A stretch of 64,000 nt of DNA from Rhizobium sp. BK418 (GTDB lineage Bacteria > Pseudomonadota > Alphaproteobacteria > Rhizobiales > Rhizobiaceae), in contig NZ_SLZK01000003.1 in the NCBI RefSeq assembly GCF_004341105.1, positions 434,001-498,000 of the forward strand, given 5' to 3'. Positions within the stretch are counted from its first letter, which is position 1. Every line of letters starts with the position of its first letter. This document shows positions 17,011-27,031 of the stretch, one piece after another. Both the position numbers and the translations under genes were made by a program. Below the pieces are notes generated by a model. It was not told where the DNA came from. It searched no databases and worked only from the letters and a program-made list of their open reading frames with translations.

Positions 17011-18909
17011 ATGCTGCTCACTCCGATCCTTCGCCTGTTTGAAACCTGGATAGATCCGTTCCGCGCCCGCGACAATATTCAACCGCCGCGCAACACACTG
17101 GGATTCATTTGGTTCTACATCGGCCAAGCCAAGTGGCCTTTTATCGCGATGCTGGTGCTCGGCGGCATGTCGGCGGCGATCGAGGCGGCCCTCTTCTGGT
17201 TCGTCGGGCGGCTGGTCGACATCCTCAGCACGATCAAGCCCGGGGCCGGCTGGAGCACGCTTCTTGCCGCACATGGAGGTGAGCTTTTCGGCATGCTGGC
17301 GCTGATTGGCATCGTCCGTTTCGTTGTCGCCTTTCTGATCGCGCTGATCGACCAGCAGGTCATCACGCCGGGTTTTTATAACCTGGCGCGCTGGCAGTCC
17401 TATCTGCACGTGTCGCGCCAGTCGCTTGCGTTCTTCCAGAGCGACTTTTCCGGCCGCATCGTCACCAAGGTCTGGTCAGCCGGGCAGGCGACGGGCGATC
17501 TTGTGACGTCGCTGATGGAAAGCGTCTGGTTCGTTGGCATCTATGCCGCCACTACGCTCGTTCTGGTCGGGCAGCTCGATTTCTCACTGGCGGCGGTCGT
17601 TCTCTTCTGGCTGGCGGCCTTCAGCGTACTTGCCCGCTATTTTGTACCGCGCATCCGCTATCACTCGCGCGAAACTGCAGAAGCAGCCTCTCTGCTCAAT
17701 GGCCGCATCGTCGATGCCTATAGCAATATCCAGACGCTGAAGCTCTTCGCCCGCGACGAAGAAAGCGATCGCTATATGCTTCACGGCTTCAACACCTATC
17801 AGGACACGGTGTTGCAGTTCACGCGCTTCATCACCGGTGTGCGCGCATCGATGGCGCTGCTGTCGGGTCTGATGATCGTCACCATGGGAGGGATCAGCGT
17901 CGATTTGTGGCTACGCGGCCTGATCAGCTCGGGCGGGGTCGCCTTTTCGCTGACGCTGGTCCTGAGGCTGAACTTCCTGCTCGGGCGGCTGATGACCCAG
18001 TTCAATGGCATCATGCGCAATCTTGGTACCATTCAGAACGCGGCCGAGCTGATTTCGCAGCCTCTGCATCTCGTCAATCGCCCCGATGCGACGGAACTCG
18101 TCGTCAAGCAGCCGGGGATTCGCTTCGAGAATGTGTCCTTCGATTATGGCAAGGAAAACGCGGTCATCGACAATTTTTCGCTGACGATCCGTCCTGGCGA
18201 AAAGGTCGGCATCATCGGCCGCTCCGGCGCTGGCAAATCGACGCTCGCGCATATTCTCCTGCGCCTCTACGATCTTCAAAGCGGACGCATCCTCATTGAC
18301 GGTCAGGATATCGCTGCCGTCACGCAGGAATCGCTGCGCATGCAGATCGGCATGGTCAGCCAGGATACGTCGCTGCTGCATCGATCCGTGCGCGACAATA
18401 TCCTGTTCGGCCGGCCGGATGCGGGTGAGGGGCGGCTTATCGAAGCGGCCAGGCGCGCCGAGGCCCTCGATTTCATCGAGCAATTACGGGATCAGCAGGG
18501 GCGCAAGGGTTTCGATGCCCATGTCGGCGAACGCGGCGTCAAGCTCTCGGGCGGCCAACGCCAGCGCATCGCCATTGCGCGCGTGATGCTCAAAGATGCG
18601 CCGATCCTCGTTCTCGACGAGGCGACGTCGGCGCTCGATTCGGAAGTGGAAGAGGCGATCCAGTCGAACCTCAACCGTGTGATGGAAGGCAAGACAGTTC
18701 TTGCGATCGCCCATCGGCTTTCGACGATTGCGGCACTCGACAGACTTGTCGTGATCGATCGCGGCAAGGTCATCGAGGAAGGCACGCATGATGCGCTCCT
18801 CAAGCAAGGCGGGCTTTATGCCGAGCTCTGGGCGCGTCAGTCAGGCGGTTTCCTTGCTTCCGATGACAACGATACCCGCTCAGTACTCGCGAACGAAATC
18901 GCTGATTAG
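17011..18909 (+). CDS. ABC half-transporter (permease fused to ATPase) 2
   Basis: A product of about 632 residues with the same design as its upstream neighbour: about six membrane segments, then Walker A GRSGAGKST (about 402 onward), signature LSGGQRQR (about 511), Walker B ILVLDEATSAL and switch AHRLST. Both nucleotide sites of a heterodimer with the first protein would be canonical. Start at ATG 17011, one codon after an in-frame GTG; no strong ribosome site is visible. Its last 30 bases overlap the end of the opposite-strand gene 18880-19809. Confidence 0.92.
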   Translation: MLLTPILRLFETWIDPFRARDNIQPPRNTLGFIWFYIGQAKWPFIAMLVLGGMSAAIEAALFWFVGRLVDILSTIKPGAGWSTLLAAHGGELFGMLALIGIVRFVVAFLIALIDQQVITPGFYNLARWQSYLHVSRQSLAFFQSDFSGRIVTKVWSAGQATGDLVTSLMESVWFVGIYAATTLVLVGQLDFSLAAVVLFWLAAFSVLARYFVPRIRYHSRETAEAASLLNGRIVDAYSNIQTLKLFARDEESDRYMLHGFNTYQDTVLQFTRFITGVRASMALLSGLMIVTMGGISVDLWLRGLISSGGVAFSLTLVLRLNFLLGRLMTQFNGIMRNLGTIQNAAELISQPLHLVNRPDATELVVKQPGIRFENVSFDYGKENAVIDNFSLTIRPGEKVGIIGRSGAGKSTLAHILLRLYDLQSGRILIDGQDIAAVTQESLRMQIGMVSQDTSLLHRSVRDNILFGRPDAGEGRLIEAARRAEALDFIEQLRDQQGRKGFDAHVGERGVKLSGGQRQRIAIARVMLKDAPILVLDEATSALDSEVEEAIQSNLNRVMEGKTVLAIAHRLSTIAALDRLVVIDRGKVIEEGTHDALLKQGGLYAELWARQSGGFLASDDNDTRSVLANEIAD

Positions 18910-19809
18910 GCCGTAGTGGTTCGAGCCGAGACTGTCTTCCAGCCGGCTCGTCGAGCGGATGAGCAGTGGCGGTCTCGCGAAAATATGGTCAATGCTGATA
19001 CCGAACGGCCCGGCAGCAACCGGCCACGACGTCGGCTCGGGGAAGGCTGTGGTAAGGCCGGTGCCGCGCAGCAGTTTTTGGATGGTCGGTGCGATGATCG
19101 ACGAGTTGAAGTCCCCGGAAACGACCAATGCACCCGTGTGGCTTTGCATGGCAGTTTTCAAATCGTCGAGCTCTTCATTCTGAAAATCATCGAAATAGGG
19201 CTTGGTGAGGTGCGCAAACAGGAAATCGACGGGCGTTCCGTCGAAATCGATCGTCGCCGACACGAGCCGCCGCTTCCAGAGATTGCCGAGGTCCTGAAAT
19301 TCATAGTGCGTAAAAGGACGTTTTGACAGGATCAGCGTATCGCAGATCTCGATCGTGTCGCAGCCGATGCGGTAAGGATAGATCTGCTGCAGCCGTGGCA
19401 GCTGCGGGGAGATCGGCACCGCTTCCATGAGGTCGACGACGTCAGCGCCCGATGCCAGCACGGCATCGGCAATTTTTTCGTTATTGATCCAATTGTCGAT
19501 CTCGACATTGAAGGACATTAGCCGGAAAAGCCGGGGGGCATCCTGTGCAGGCGTCCTGCCGGCGAATTCGTGCAGCATGATGACGCCGTGGATATTCAGA
19601 AGGGTCGCCACCGCCAGCGTCAGGAAGCCGTACCAGTGCCGCTTGACGAACAGAGCAATGACCGCGGCCACGGCACAGATGAGGCTCAGATGGATCTGGA
19701 AGCTGTAAACGAAGGAAAGCAGCCAGAAATCGGTGACATACCGGAGCGAAACGAGGGCCAGGATTATCGTGATGAGGACGCTCAATACGCAGAAAACTGT
19801 ATGCCTCAT
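18880..19809 (-). CDS. Membrane-anchored endonuclease/exonuclease/phosphatase-fold protein
   Basis: The 309-residue product has three hydrophobic segments in the first about 90 residues and then an endonuclease/exonuclease/phosphatase (DNase I-like) domain: LMSFNVEID, the metal-binding glutamate region GADVVDLMEAVP, VVSGDFNSSIIAP and the terminal SIDHIFARP. The fold covers nucleases, phosphatases and phospholipases, so the substrate is open. The membrane-attached form is common in rhizobia. Convergent with the second ABC gene, with a 30-base 3' overlap. Confidence 0.87.
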   Translation of the reverse strand: MRHTVFCVLSVLITIILALVSLRYVTDFWLLSFVYSFQIHLSLICAVAAVIALFVKRHWYGFLTLAVATLLNIHGVIMLHEFAGRTPAQDAPRLFRLMSFNVEIDNWINNEKIADAVLASGADVVDLMEAVPISPQLPRLQQIYPYRIGCDTIEICDTLILSKRPFTHYEFQDLGNLWKRRLVSATIDFDGTPVDFLFAHLTKPYFDDFQNEELDDLKTAMQSHTGALVVSGDFNSSIIAPTIQKLLRGTGLTTAFPEPTSWPVAAGPFGISIDHIFARPPLLIRSTSRLEDSLGSNHYGLISDFVREY

Positions 19810-20004
19810 CGGCGCAAATCCAAATTCGTATGGCAGACTTACCAGCGCCTAACACGGGCCTTGGTTTGTTGCAATGCAGCAAAGCCGCAAGCCAGTGATT
19901 GCCTTAAAAAATTCACTGAAAATTCCCGCGACATTGTGCCCTCGTCCCCTTGTCAAGGCTGGACATAATTTGCGATCAAGCATAGAACGCGCCGGATTGG
20001 TGGG

Positions 20005-20037
20005 GAATCTATGGCCGAAATATGTTGTGATAGATTC
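20005..20037. promoter_or_regulatory. Inverted repeat upstream of petABC
   Basis: GAATCTAT at 20005-20012 and ATAGATTC at 20030-20037 form a perfect 8-bp inverted repeat separated by 17 bases, ending 59 bases before the petA start. It could be a leader hairpin or a regulator site. Confidence 0.45.
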
Positions 20038-20096
20038 GTCGCCTCTGGAGGGGCAGGGCGGATTTCCGCGACAATTGCGCAGAGGATGGTTAAGCC

Positions 20097-20672
20097 GTGA
20101 GCGAACACGTAACGACAAGCGAGGCCTCAGAGCCCACTCGCCGTGATTTCCTTTATCTCACTACTGGTATGGCGGGTGCCGTCGGGGCCGTTTCGTTTGC
20201 CTGGCCGTTTATCGACCAGATGCGTCCGGACGCTTCGACGCTGGCACTGGCTTCCATCGAAGTCGATGTCGCGAGCCTCGAGCCCGGTATGTCGCTGACG
20301 GTCAAGTGGCGCGGTAAGCCGATCTTCATCCGCAACCGTACGCCGGAAGAAGTGAAGGCCGCGGCTGACGTTCAGCTCTCGGAACTCAAGGATCCAATCG
20401 CCCGCAATGCAAACCTTCCTGCTGACGCTCCGGCAACCGGTGCCGACCGCTCTGGCGGCCAGGGCAAAGAAAATTGGATCGTCATGATCGGCACCTGCAC
20501 CCATCTCGGCTGCGTTCCGCTCGGTCAGGCTGGCGAGTACAATGGTTGGTTCTGTCCCTGCCATGGCTCGGTCTACGATACGGCCGGCCGCATCCGCAAA
20601 GGTCCGGCGCCGCAGAACCTGGCGATCCCGACCTTTTCATTCGTGTCCGATACCAAGATCAAGATCGGTTGA
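20097..20672 (+). CDS. petA: Ubiquinol-cytochrome c reductase, Rieske iron-sulfur subunit
   Basis: The 191-residue protein has a twin-arginine type N-terminus (TRRDFLYLTTGMAGAVG then a hydrophobic stretch), the usual export and anchor for Rieske subunits. The 2Fe-2S ligands are present as C134-THLG-C139 and C153-PCH156. It takes electrons from ubiquinol in the bc1 complex and passes them to cytochrome c1. Starts with GTG after AGAGGA. First gene of the petABC operon, 14 bases before petB. Confidence 0.97.
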   Translation: MSEHVTTSEASEPTRRDFLYLTTGMAGAVGAVSFAWPFIDQMRPDASTLALASIEVDVASLEPGMSLTVKWRGKPIFIRNRTPEEVKAAADVQLSELKDPIARNANLPADAPATGADRSGGQGKENWIVMIGTCTHLGCVPLGQAGEYNGWFCPCHGSVYDTAGRIRKGPAPQNLAIPTFSFVSDTKIKIG

Positions 20673-20686
20673 GGGGAGACTGATTT

Positions 20687-21973
20687 ATGAGTGGCCATTC
20701 CAGCTACGAACCATCAACCGGCTTGGAAAAATGGGTCGATGCGCGCCTTCCGCTGCCGCGCATGGTCTATGACAGCTTCGTTGCCTATCCGGTTCCGCGG
20801 AACCTGAACTATGCATACACGTTTGGTGCCATGCTCGCGGTCATGCTGATCGTGCAGATCCTGACGGGCGTCACGCTCGCCATGCACTATGCCGCCGACA
20901 CGACGATCGCTTTCAATTCCGTCGAAAAGATCATGCGCGATGTCAATCATGGTTGGCTGCTGCGCTACCTGCATGCCAACGGCGCATCCTTCTTCTTCGT
21001 CGCCGTCTACCTTCACATCGCCCGCGGCCTCTACTACGGCTCCTACAAGGCGCCGCGCGAAATCCTCTGGATTCTCGGCGTGGTCATCTATCTCCTGATG
21101 ATGGCGACCGGCTTCATGGGTTACGTTCTGCCCTGGGGTCAGATGTCCTTCTGGGGCGCGACGGTTATCACCGGCTTCTTCTCGGCATTCCCGCTGGTCG
21201 GCGAATGGGTCCAGCAGTTCCTGCTCGGTGGTTTTGCCGTCGATCAGCCGACGCTGAACCGCTTCTTCTCGCTGCATTACCTGCTGCCCTTCATGATCGC
21301 CGGCGTCGTCGTCCTGCATATCTGGGCTCTGCACGTGACCGGCCAGACGAACCCGACGGGCGTCGAGGTCAAGACGAAGACGGATACGGTTCGTTTCACG
21401 CCTTACGCAACGCTCAAGGATGCGCTCGGCGTTTCAGTCTTCCTGATCGTTTATGCTTACTTCGTCTTCTACCTGCCGAACTATCTCGGCCACGCCGACA
21501 ACTACATTCCGGCTGATCCGCTGAAGACCCCGGCTCACATCGTTCCGGAATGGTACTTCCTGCCGTTCTACGCCATGTTGCGCTCGATCACCTTCAACGT
21601 CGGCCCGATCGACTCCAAGCTCGGCGGCGTCCTGGTCATGTTCGGGGCCATCATCGTGCTGTTCTTCCTGCCCTGGCTCGACACTTCGAAGGTCCGCTCG
21701 GCGGTCTACCGTCCCTGGTACAAGCTGTTCTACTGGCTGTTCGTGATCAATGCGATCGTCCTCGGCTGGCTCGGTTCGCAGCCTGCTGAAGGCATCTACG
21801 TCATGATCTCGCAGTTTTGTACGCTCCTCTACTTCGCCTTCTTCCTGGTTGCTATGCCGGTTCTTGGTCTGGTGGAAACGCCGCGCCGCATTCCGAACTC
21901 GATCACCGACGCGGTGCTCGAAAAGCGCAACAGGACGGCAGCGGCCAAGGCCACTGCAGAGGTCAAGGCCTGA
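20687..21973 (+). CDS. petB: Ubiquinol-cytochrome c reductase, cytochrome b subunit
   Basis: The 428-residue polytopic membrane protein is a full-length bacterial cytochrome b, with the heme-bearing N-terminal helices ([40 protein letters not shown]) and the [14 protein letters not shown] quinol-site motif. Cytochrome b and c1 are separate genes here, unlike the fused fbcH of bradyrhizobia. It forms the quinone-cycling core of the complex. Sits 14 bases after petA and 25 bases before petC. Confidence 0.97.
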   Translation: MSGHSSYEPSTGLEKWVDARLPLPRMVYDSFVAYPVPRNLNYAYTFGAMLAVMLIVQILTGVTLAMHYAADTTIAFNSVEKIMRDVNHGWLLRYLHANGASFFFVAVYLHIARGLYYGSYKAPREILWILGVVIYLLMMATGFMGYVLPWGQMSFWGATVITGFFSAFPLVGEWVQQFLLGGFAVDQPTLNRFFSLHYLLPFMIAGVVVLHIWALHVTGQTNPTGVEVKTKTDTVRFTPYATLKDALGVSVFLIVYAYFVFYLPNYLGHADNYIPADPLKTPAHIVPEWYFLPFYAMLRSITFNVGPIDSKLGGVLVMFGAIIVLFFLPWLDTSKVRSAVYRPWYKLFYWLFVINAIVLGWLGSQPAEGIYVMISQFCTLLYFAFFLVAMPVLGLVETPRRIPNSITDAVLEKRNRTAAAKATAEVKA

Positions 21974-21998
21974 GCGAGCGGACGGGAAGGATAGAAAT

Positions 21999-22868
21999 AT
22001 GAAAAAGCTTGTTACAAGCATTCTCTCGCTCGCTGTCGTTGTTGGCCTTAGCGGCGTGGCTTTCGCCCAGGAAGCAGCGGCTCCGGCCGCTCATCAGGAA
22101 AGTGCCACCCCGCACTATCCGCTAAAGGAGCCGAAGGAACTCGACTGGACCTTTGCCGGTCCGTTCGGCCATTACGACAAGGGCCAGCTGCAGCGCGGCC
22201 TGAAGGTCTATACAGAAGTCTGTTCCGCCTGCCACTCGATGAACCTCGTGCCCTTCCGCACGCTGGGCGATCTCGGCTATTCGGATGCGCAGATCAAGGC
22301 GTTCGCTGCCAACTATGAAGTCCAGGACGGCCCGGACGCGAGCGGCGAAATGTTCACCCGCAAGGCGGTTCCGTCCGACCACTTCCCATCACCCTATCCG
22401 AATGCGGAAGCAGCTGCTGCCGCCAATAACGGTGCGGCTCCGCCGGATATGTCGCTGCTCGCCAAGGCACGCGAAGTCGAGCGCGGCTTCCCACGGTTCG
22501 TCTTTGATATTTTCACTCAGTACCAGGAAAGCGGTCCGGATTATATCTACTCGCTGCTGACCGGATATGAGGATGCACCGGCCGGTTTCCAGGTTCCGGC
22601 AGGCGCTCACTACAATCCGTATTTCCACGCTGCTGCAGCTTTTGCCATGCCGAAGCCGCTCTCCGACGGTCAGGTCACCTATGACGATGGTTCGCCGCAG
22701 ACGGTCGATCAGTATGCCAAGGACGTCGCTTCGTTCCTGATGTGGGCGTCGGAGCCGCATCTCGAAGCTCGCAAGCGGACCGGCTTCATGGTCATGGTCT
22801 TCCTGCTGATCTTCACGGTGCTGATCTATCTGACCAAGCGTTCGATCTACTCGCGAATCGACCACTAA
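21999..22868 (+). CDS. petC: Ubiquinol-cytochrome c reductase, cytochrome c1
   Basis: The 289-residue product has a signal peptide (MKKLVTSILSLAVVVGLSG then VAFAQ), a single heme-binding CSACH motif at C75-H79, a probable Met ligand region AAAFAMPKP, and a C-terminal membrane anchor (FMVMVFLLIFTVLIYLT). Start at the ATG 21999, which has GGAAGGA a few bases ahead; longer in-frame reading runs into petB. Completes the petABC operon, which ends in a clear terminator. Confidence 0.97.
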   Translation: MKKLVTSILSLAVVVGLSGVAFAQEAAAPAAHQESATPHYPLKEPKELDWTFAGPFGHYDKGQLQRGLKVYTEVCSACHSMNLVPFRTLGDLGYSDAQIKAFAANYEVQDGPDASGEMFTRKAVPSDHFPSPYPNAEAAAAANNGAAPPDMSLLAKAREVERGFPRFVFDIFTQYQESGPDYIYSLLTGYEDAPAGFQVPAGAHYNPYFHAAAAFAMPKPLSDGQVTYDDGSPQTVDQYAKDVASFLMWASEPHLEARKRTGFMVMVFLLIFTVLIYLTKRSIYSRIDH

Positions 22869-22890
22869 GCGACCTTATATCTCTACGGAA

Positions 22891-22915
22891 AAGGCGGCTT
22901 CCTAGCCGCCTTTTT
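22891..22915 (+). terminator. Terminator of petABC
   Basis: Stem AAGGCGGCT / AGCCGCCTT with a 4-base loop, followed by a T run, 22 bases after the petC stop. Confidence 0.92.
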
Positions 22916-22982
22916 ATTTGGTTTGATGCGGCGCAATTGATAGTGTGCGCGGGTTTAATACGCTCGCAGATACGGATTTTCG

Positions 22983-23525
22983 ATGAACCATACGCTTTCT
23001 GAGCTTGCGGCCAGCATCCGCTCCATTCCGGATTACCCCAAGCCCGGCATCATCTTTCGCGACATCACAACATTGCTTGGCAATCCGCGTGCCTTTCGCC
23101 GTGCGGTCGATGAGCTCGTGCAGCCCTATGCGGGCCTGAAGGTCGATAAGATCGCCGGTATGGAAGCGCGCGGCTTCATCATCGGCGGCGCGGTCGCGCA
23201 TCAGCTATCCTCGGGCTTCGTGCCTATCCGCAAGAAGGGCAAGTTGCCGCACGAGACCGTGCGTATCGCCTACAGCCTGGAATATGGCGTGGACGAGATG
23301 GAGATGCACCGCGACGCCGTCAAGCCGGGCGAGAAGGTGATCCTCGTCGACGATCTGATCGCCACGGGCGGGACGGCTATCGGCGCAACGCGGCTTCTTC
23401 GTCAGATCGGCGCGGAAGTCGTCGGCGCCTGCTTCGTCATCGACCTGCCGGATCTCGGCGGCCGCAAGAAACTGGAGGATCTCGGCGTCGATGTTCACAC
23501 ACTGGTGGAATTCGCCGGCCATTGA
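22983..23525 (+). CDS. apt: Adenine phosphoribosyltransferase
   Basis: The 180-residue product matches [21 protein letters not shown] at the start, [15 protein letters not shown], and the PRPP-binding loop [13 protein letters not shown]. It converts adenine and PRPP into AMP in purine salvage. Normal length. Follows the petABC terminator, so probably has its own promoter. Confidence 0.97.
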   Translation: MNHTLSELAASIRSIPDYPKPGIIFRDITTLLGNPRAFRRAVDELVQPYAGLKVDKIAGMEARGFIIGGAVAHQLSSGFVPIRKKGKLPHETVRIAYSLEYGVDEMEMHRDAVKPGEKVILVDDLIATGGTAIGATRLLRQIGAEVVGACFVIDLPDLGGRKKLEDLGVDVHTLVEFAGH

Positions 23526-23534
23526 GCGTGCCAG

Positions 23535-24002
23535 CTATTCGAATTCCAGTACGCTGCTCTCGAAGCGGATGACTGCAACGTCATCCTGATTGATACCTTC
23601 ACAGAGGATGGCATTGAGATACCAGCCCGGTCGTGACACAAGCGGCCGGCTGGAGACAAAGGCCACAGTATAAGCGATCGTCTCATCGACGAAGACTGGC
23701 TTCAGCCATTGCAGCTTCTGGAAGCCAGGCGAGGGGCCAAGATTTGGCGGCTCCAAGCCCTGTTCCGATAGCCGGCGCGTTTCTGCCATCCAATAATCCA
23801 GAAAGCAGCGCATCCAGGCCGCCACCGTATGCCAGCCGGAAGCGCAAAGCGCGCCGAACATAGTGTCCCGAGCGGCTTCCTTGTCGATATGGAAGCGCTG
23901 CGGGTCGTATTTCCTGGCGAAGCGGAGGATGTTTTCCTCAGTGAAAACGTAGCTGCCGATCTCGGTCTTTTCGCCGACGGCATAGAGTTCGGACATTCTC
24001 AT
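23535..24002 (-). CDS. MaoC-family dehydratase, second of an overlapping pair
   Basis: The 155-residue protein has the hotdog fold sequence pattern with FARKYDPQRFHIDKEAARDTMFGALCASGWHT, where D and H of the YDPQxxHxD motif fit the hydratase site. MaoC hydratases act on enoyl-CoA substrates. Its ATG (24000-24002) overlaps the stop of the upstream MaoC gene by four bases. The two proteins may form a heterodimer. Substrate not known. Confidence 0.9.
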   Translation of the reverse strand: MRMSELYAVGEKTEIGSYVFTEENILRFARKYDPQRFHIDKEAARDTMFGALCASGWHTVAAWMRCFLDYWMAETRRLSEQGLEPPNLGPSPGFQKLQWLKPVFVDETIAYTVAFVSSRPLVSRPGWYLNAILCEGINQDDVAVIRFESSVLEFE

Positions 24003-24472
24003 ATGCCAGGCTCCTGCTTGTCACGCATGCCGAAGATGACGGAATTCTCCGACAGGCAGACCAGTTCGCCGCGCTGGTTTTCCACCTCATGGCGAAACTT
24101 GACGATGCCGAGGCCGGGACGCGAGCGCATCGGGCGCGCCTCCAGGACCATCGAATGGCCGGAGAGCGTGTCGCCTGCCAGCACCGGCTTACGCCACTCC
24201 ATGAAGTCGACGCCGGGCGCACCTTCACATAGCGAATTCAGCACATAGCTGTCGGCCATCATGCGCATGAACATCGCCGAAGTGTGCCAACCAGACGCCG
24301 CAAGCCCGCCGAGGATGCTGGCACGGCCGGCAGCCTCATCCAGATGCATTGGCTGCGGGTCGAACTCCGCGGCAAATTCGATGATTTCGGGTGCCGTTAC
24401 AGCTTTCGGACCGAGAGGAAAGCGTCGACCCGGCTGGAAATCCTCATAGGCGAGCTTTTCTGCAGGCATCAT
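23999..24472 (-). CDS. MaoC-family dehydratase, first of an overlapping pair
   Basis: A 157-residue hotdog-fold protein with FAAEFDPQPMHLDEAAGRASILGGLAASGWHT, the same D-x-x-x-H hydratase motif and the same ASGWHT segment as its neighbour, so the two look like ancient duplicates. The downstream MaoC gene begins inside its stop codon. Likely co-translated. Substrate not known; (R)-specific enoyl-CoA hydratase and related activities are typical of the family. Confidence 0.9.
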   Translation of the reverse strand: MMPAEKLAYEDFQPGRRFPLGPKAVTAPEIIEFAAEFDPQPMHLDEAAGRASILGGLAASGWHTSAMFMRMMADSYVLNSLCEGAPGVDFMEWRKPVLAGDTLSGHSMVLEARPMRSRPGLGIVKFRHEVENQRGELVCLSENSVIFGMRDKQEPGI

Positions 24473-24549
24473 GGTCTCCCATCATAGGCAGGCCCCATTG
24501 CTTACAATAGCATCCGCGCGGGCTCAATGATTCCGTGGGGGTAAACGGC

Positions 24550-25621
24550 ATGGCTGAACTAAGGGCGATACTCGACGAAGCTGCGCGCGAAGGGTTGATC
24601 ACCGTCGAAGCCGGCGAGCGGCTGGCGCAGTTCCTTGCTGAGCGTGGCGTCGTCGTCGAGCAGCATACGACAGCAGGTTCCGAGCCAGCCTGGTCGGATA
24701 CCGAGACGCCGCGTTTCGTGCGCGGCTTCCACGACGTGCTGATCACTATCGGCCATTCTGATTGCGCTTGCAGGCCTCTGGGGGCTCACGTCGCTTCATG
24801 CGGTACTGCCGGCAATCCTGGTGCTGGCGGAAATCCTGGTGAAGCGTCAGCGCCTTGCACTGCCGGCCGTCGTGCTGACGCTGGCTGCCTTTGCCTGGAC
24901 TTTCCGGATGATGCTGTCGATCTATCCACCCAATGCCGATCTATGGGTCACGGGCGATGGTATTGACGGTTTCATCGTCGCATTCCCCGTTGTCATGGGG
25001 CTTTTCTATGTGCGCTACCGTGTGCCGCTTGCGCTCGCGCTCGCAATATTCGCGGCTCTCGCGCTTGTCCTTGCGCTCGTCTTCCGCCTGTTGCAATGGG
25101 TGAGCGGAGACGATGCCTTCATCCTCAACCATCCCACGCTGGTCTCCTTCATCCTGTTTGCCTGTGCCGTCGGTCTGTTTATCGCTGCACTCGGCTTCGA
25201 TCTCAGCGACAGGTTCCGCCGGACGACGCGATCGGATGTCGCCTTCTGGCTTCATCTTGTTGCGGCGCCGGCGCTGCTTTACAGCATCCGGATATTGCTC
25301 TCACTCGACGGGGGCTGGCTGGAGATCATGGACCCCAACTCCTTCAAGACGCCAGTCGTCGTTGTCATCGTCGGCCTGCTGATGCTGATCGGCCTGATCA
25401 TCGACAGGCGTGCTTTCGTTACGTCTGGTCTGCTGACGCTGGGCTTGGCGATCTACGGGATATTCAGGCAGGGGAGCGCGACCATCGATACCTATATCTT
25501 CGGGACGCTCATTATCGTCGGCGTGATCGTGCTCGTCATTGGTACGGGCTGGATACCGCTTCGGCGCATCGTGCTGGGCGCTTTGCCGTCAATCGTTGTG
25601 GAAAGGTTGCCGCCCGCGTGA
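24550..25621 (+). pseudogene. Frameshifted DUF2157-like polytopic membrane protein
   Basis: The first frame from the ATG at 24550 (after GGGGGTAAACGGC) reads a soluble 65-residue head, MAELRAILDEAAREGLITVE onward, ending FVRGFHDVLITIG. It then drops out of frame, and the hydrophobic continuation ILIALAGLWGLTSLHAVL resumes in the next frame and runs to 25621 with about eight membrane segments. Removing one C in the CC at 24753-24754 restores a single uninterrupted protein of about 356 residues. The head-plus-helices design resembles DUF2157 proteins. Either a real disabling mutation or a sequencing error; function unknown. Confidence 0.8.
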
Positions 25622-25699
25622 GCGGCAACTTTGGTTTTTGTTTGATGCATGTCGTTATCGCAAAACCGCTGCATACTTTTGCGCGACATGCTTTGTGCG

Positions 25700-26803
25700 T
25701 TAGGTATTGAAGCGGAAATGGATGACGTCGCCGTCCTGGACGACATATTCCTTGCCTTCGTCGCGCGCCTTGCCGGCTTCCTTGGCACCGACTTCGCCGC
25801 CGAACTGGATGTAGTCATCATAGGCGATGGTGTTGGCGCGGATGAAGCCGCGCTCGAAATCCGAGTGGATCACGCCGGCTGCCTGCGGTGCCTTGGTGCC
25901 GCGCTCGATCGTCCAGGCGCGCGTTTCCTTCGGGCCGACGGTGAAATAGGTGATGAGGTGGAGCAGCTTGTAGCCAGCGCGGATCAGGCGATCGAGTCCC
26001 GCTTCGTCAAGACCTAGAGCCGAGAGGAATTCCTTGGCTTCCTCATCGGGAAGCTGGGCGACTTCCGACTCGATCGCAGCCGAGATGATCACTGTTTCCG
26101 CACCCTGTGCCTTCGCCATGGCGGCAACGGCCTCGGTATATTTGTTGCCCGTCGCCGCGTCGCCTTCCGCGACGTTACAAACATAGAGAACCGGATGCGA
26201 GGTCAGGAGGTTGAGGCCCTTCAGGATACGGGTTTCTTCGGCGTCGAGCTTGGAAAGCAGGGTGCGGACAGGCTTGCCGTCCTGCAGCAGCGCCAGCGAG
26301 GCTTCCATGATCGGCAGCATGGCCATGGAATCCTTGTCCTTGCCGGTAGCGCGCTTGCGGGTTTGTTCGGTGCGGCGCTCGAGGCTGTCGAGATCGGCAA
26401 GCATTAGTTCGGTCTCGATCGTTTCGGCATCTGCAACGGGATCGATACGGCCTTCCACGTGGGTGATATCGCCGTCTTCGAAGCAGCGCAGCACATGCAC
26501 GATGGCATCGACTTCGCGGATGTTGGCAAGGAACTGATTGCCGAGGCCTTCGCCCTTCGACGCGCCGCGCACGAGGCCGGCAATATCGACGAAGTTGATG
26601 CGGGTCGGGATGATTTCTTTCGACTTCGCGATATCCGCAAGCTTGCGCATGCGTTCATCCGGTACAGCGACTTCGCCTGTGTTCGGTTCGATCGTGCAGA
26701 AAGGATAGTTTGCCGCCTGCGCTGCCGCCGTCTTGGTGAGCGCATTGAAAAGGGTCGATTTGCCGACATTCGGCAGGCCGACGATACCGCATTTGAAGCC
26801 CAT
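25700..26803 (-). CDS. ychF: Redox-regulated ATPase YchF (OLA1 family)
   Basis: The 367-residue protein starts [22 protein letters not shown] with the P-loop, [23 protein letters not shown] as the switch region, and a TGS domain at its end. YchF prefers ATP over GTP, interacts with the ribosome and affects oxidative-stress responses. Length is standard. Faces clpS across a 228-base gap. Confidence 0.97.
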   Translation of the reverse strand: MGFKCGIVGLPNVGKSTLFNALTKTAAAQAANYPFCTIEPNTGEVAVPDERMRKLADIAKSKEIIPTRINFVDIAGLVRGASKGEGLGNQFLANIREVDAIVHVLRCFEDGDITHVEGRIDPVADAETIETELMLADLDSLERRTEQTRKRATGKDKDSMAMLPIMEASLALLQDGKPVRTLLSKLDAEETRILKGLNLLTSHPVLYVCNVAEGDAATGNKYTEAVAAMAKAQGAETVIISAAIESEVAQLPDEEAKEFLSALGLDEAGLDRLIRAGYKLLHLITYFTVGPKETRAWTIERGTKAPQAAGVIHSDFERGFIRANTIAYDDYIQFGGEVGAKEAGKARDEGKEYVVQDGDVIHFRFNT

Positions 26804-27031
26804 GGCTGAAACCTGCTGTTCTCTGGAATTCCTTGGCCGTGGCTATGGGATAAAGGAGGGGAGCGGTCAAGTCTCGGCGACCTTTTCTTGCAGCTCCCTT
26901 GCCGATAGGGCGTAGTGGTTCTATTCTTACGGCAGTGGAATTTCCCTCCGCGCGAGGTGTCGGAATTCTGCAATCGAAAAAGCTTAGTTAGTACGAAACC
27001 CCTTCCCATGTCATCAACGGGCGGATTTCCG

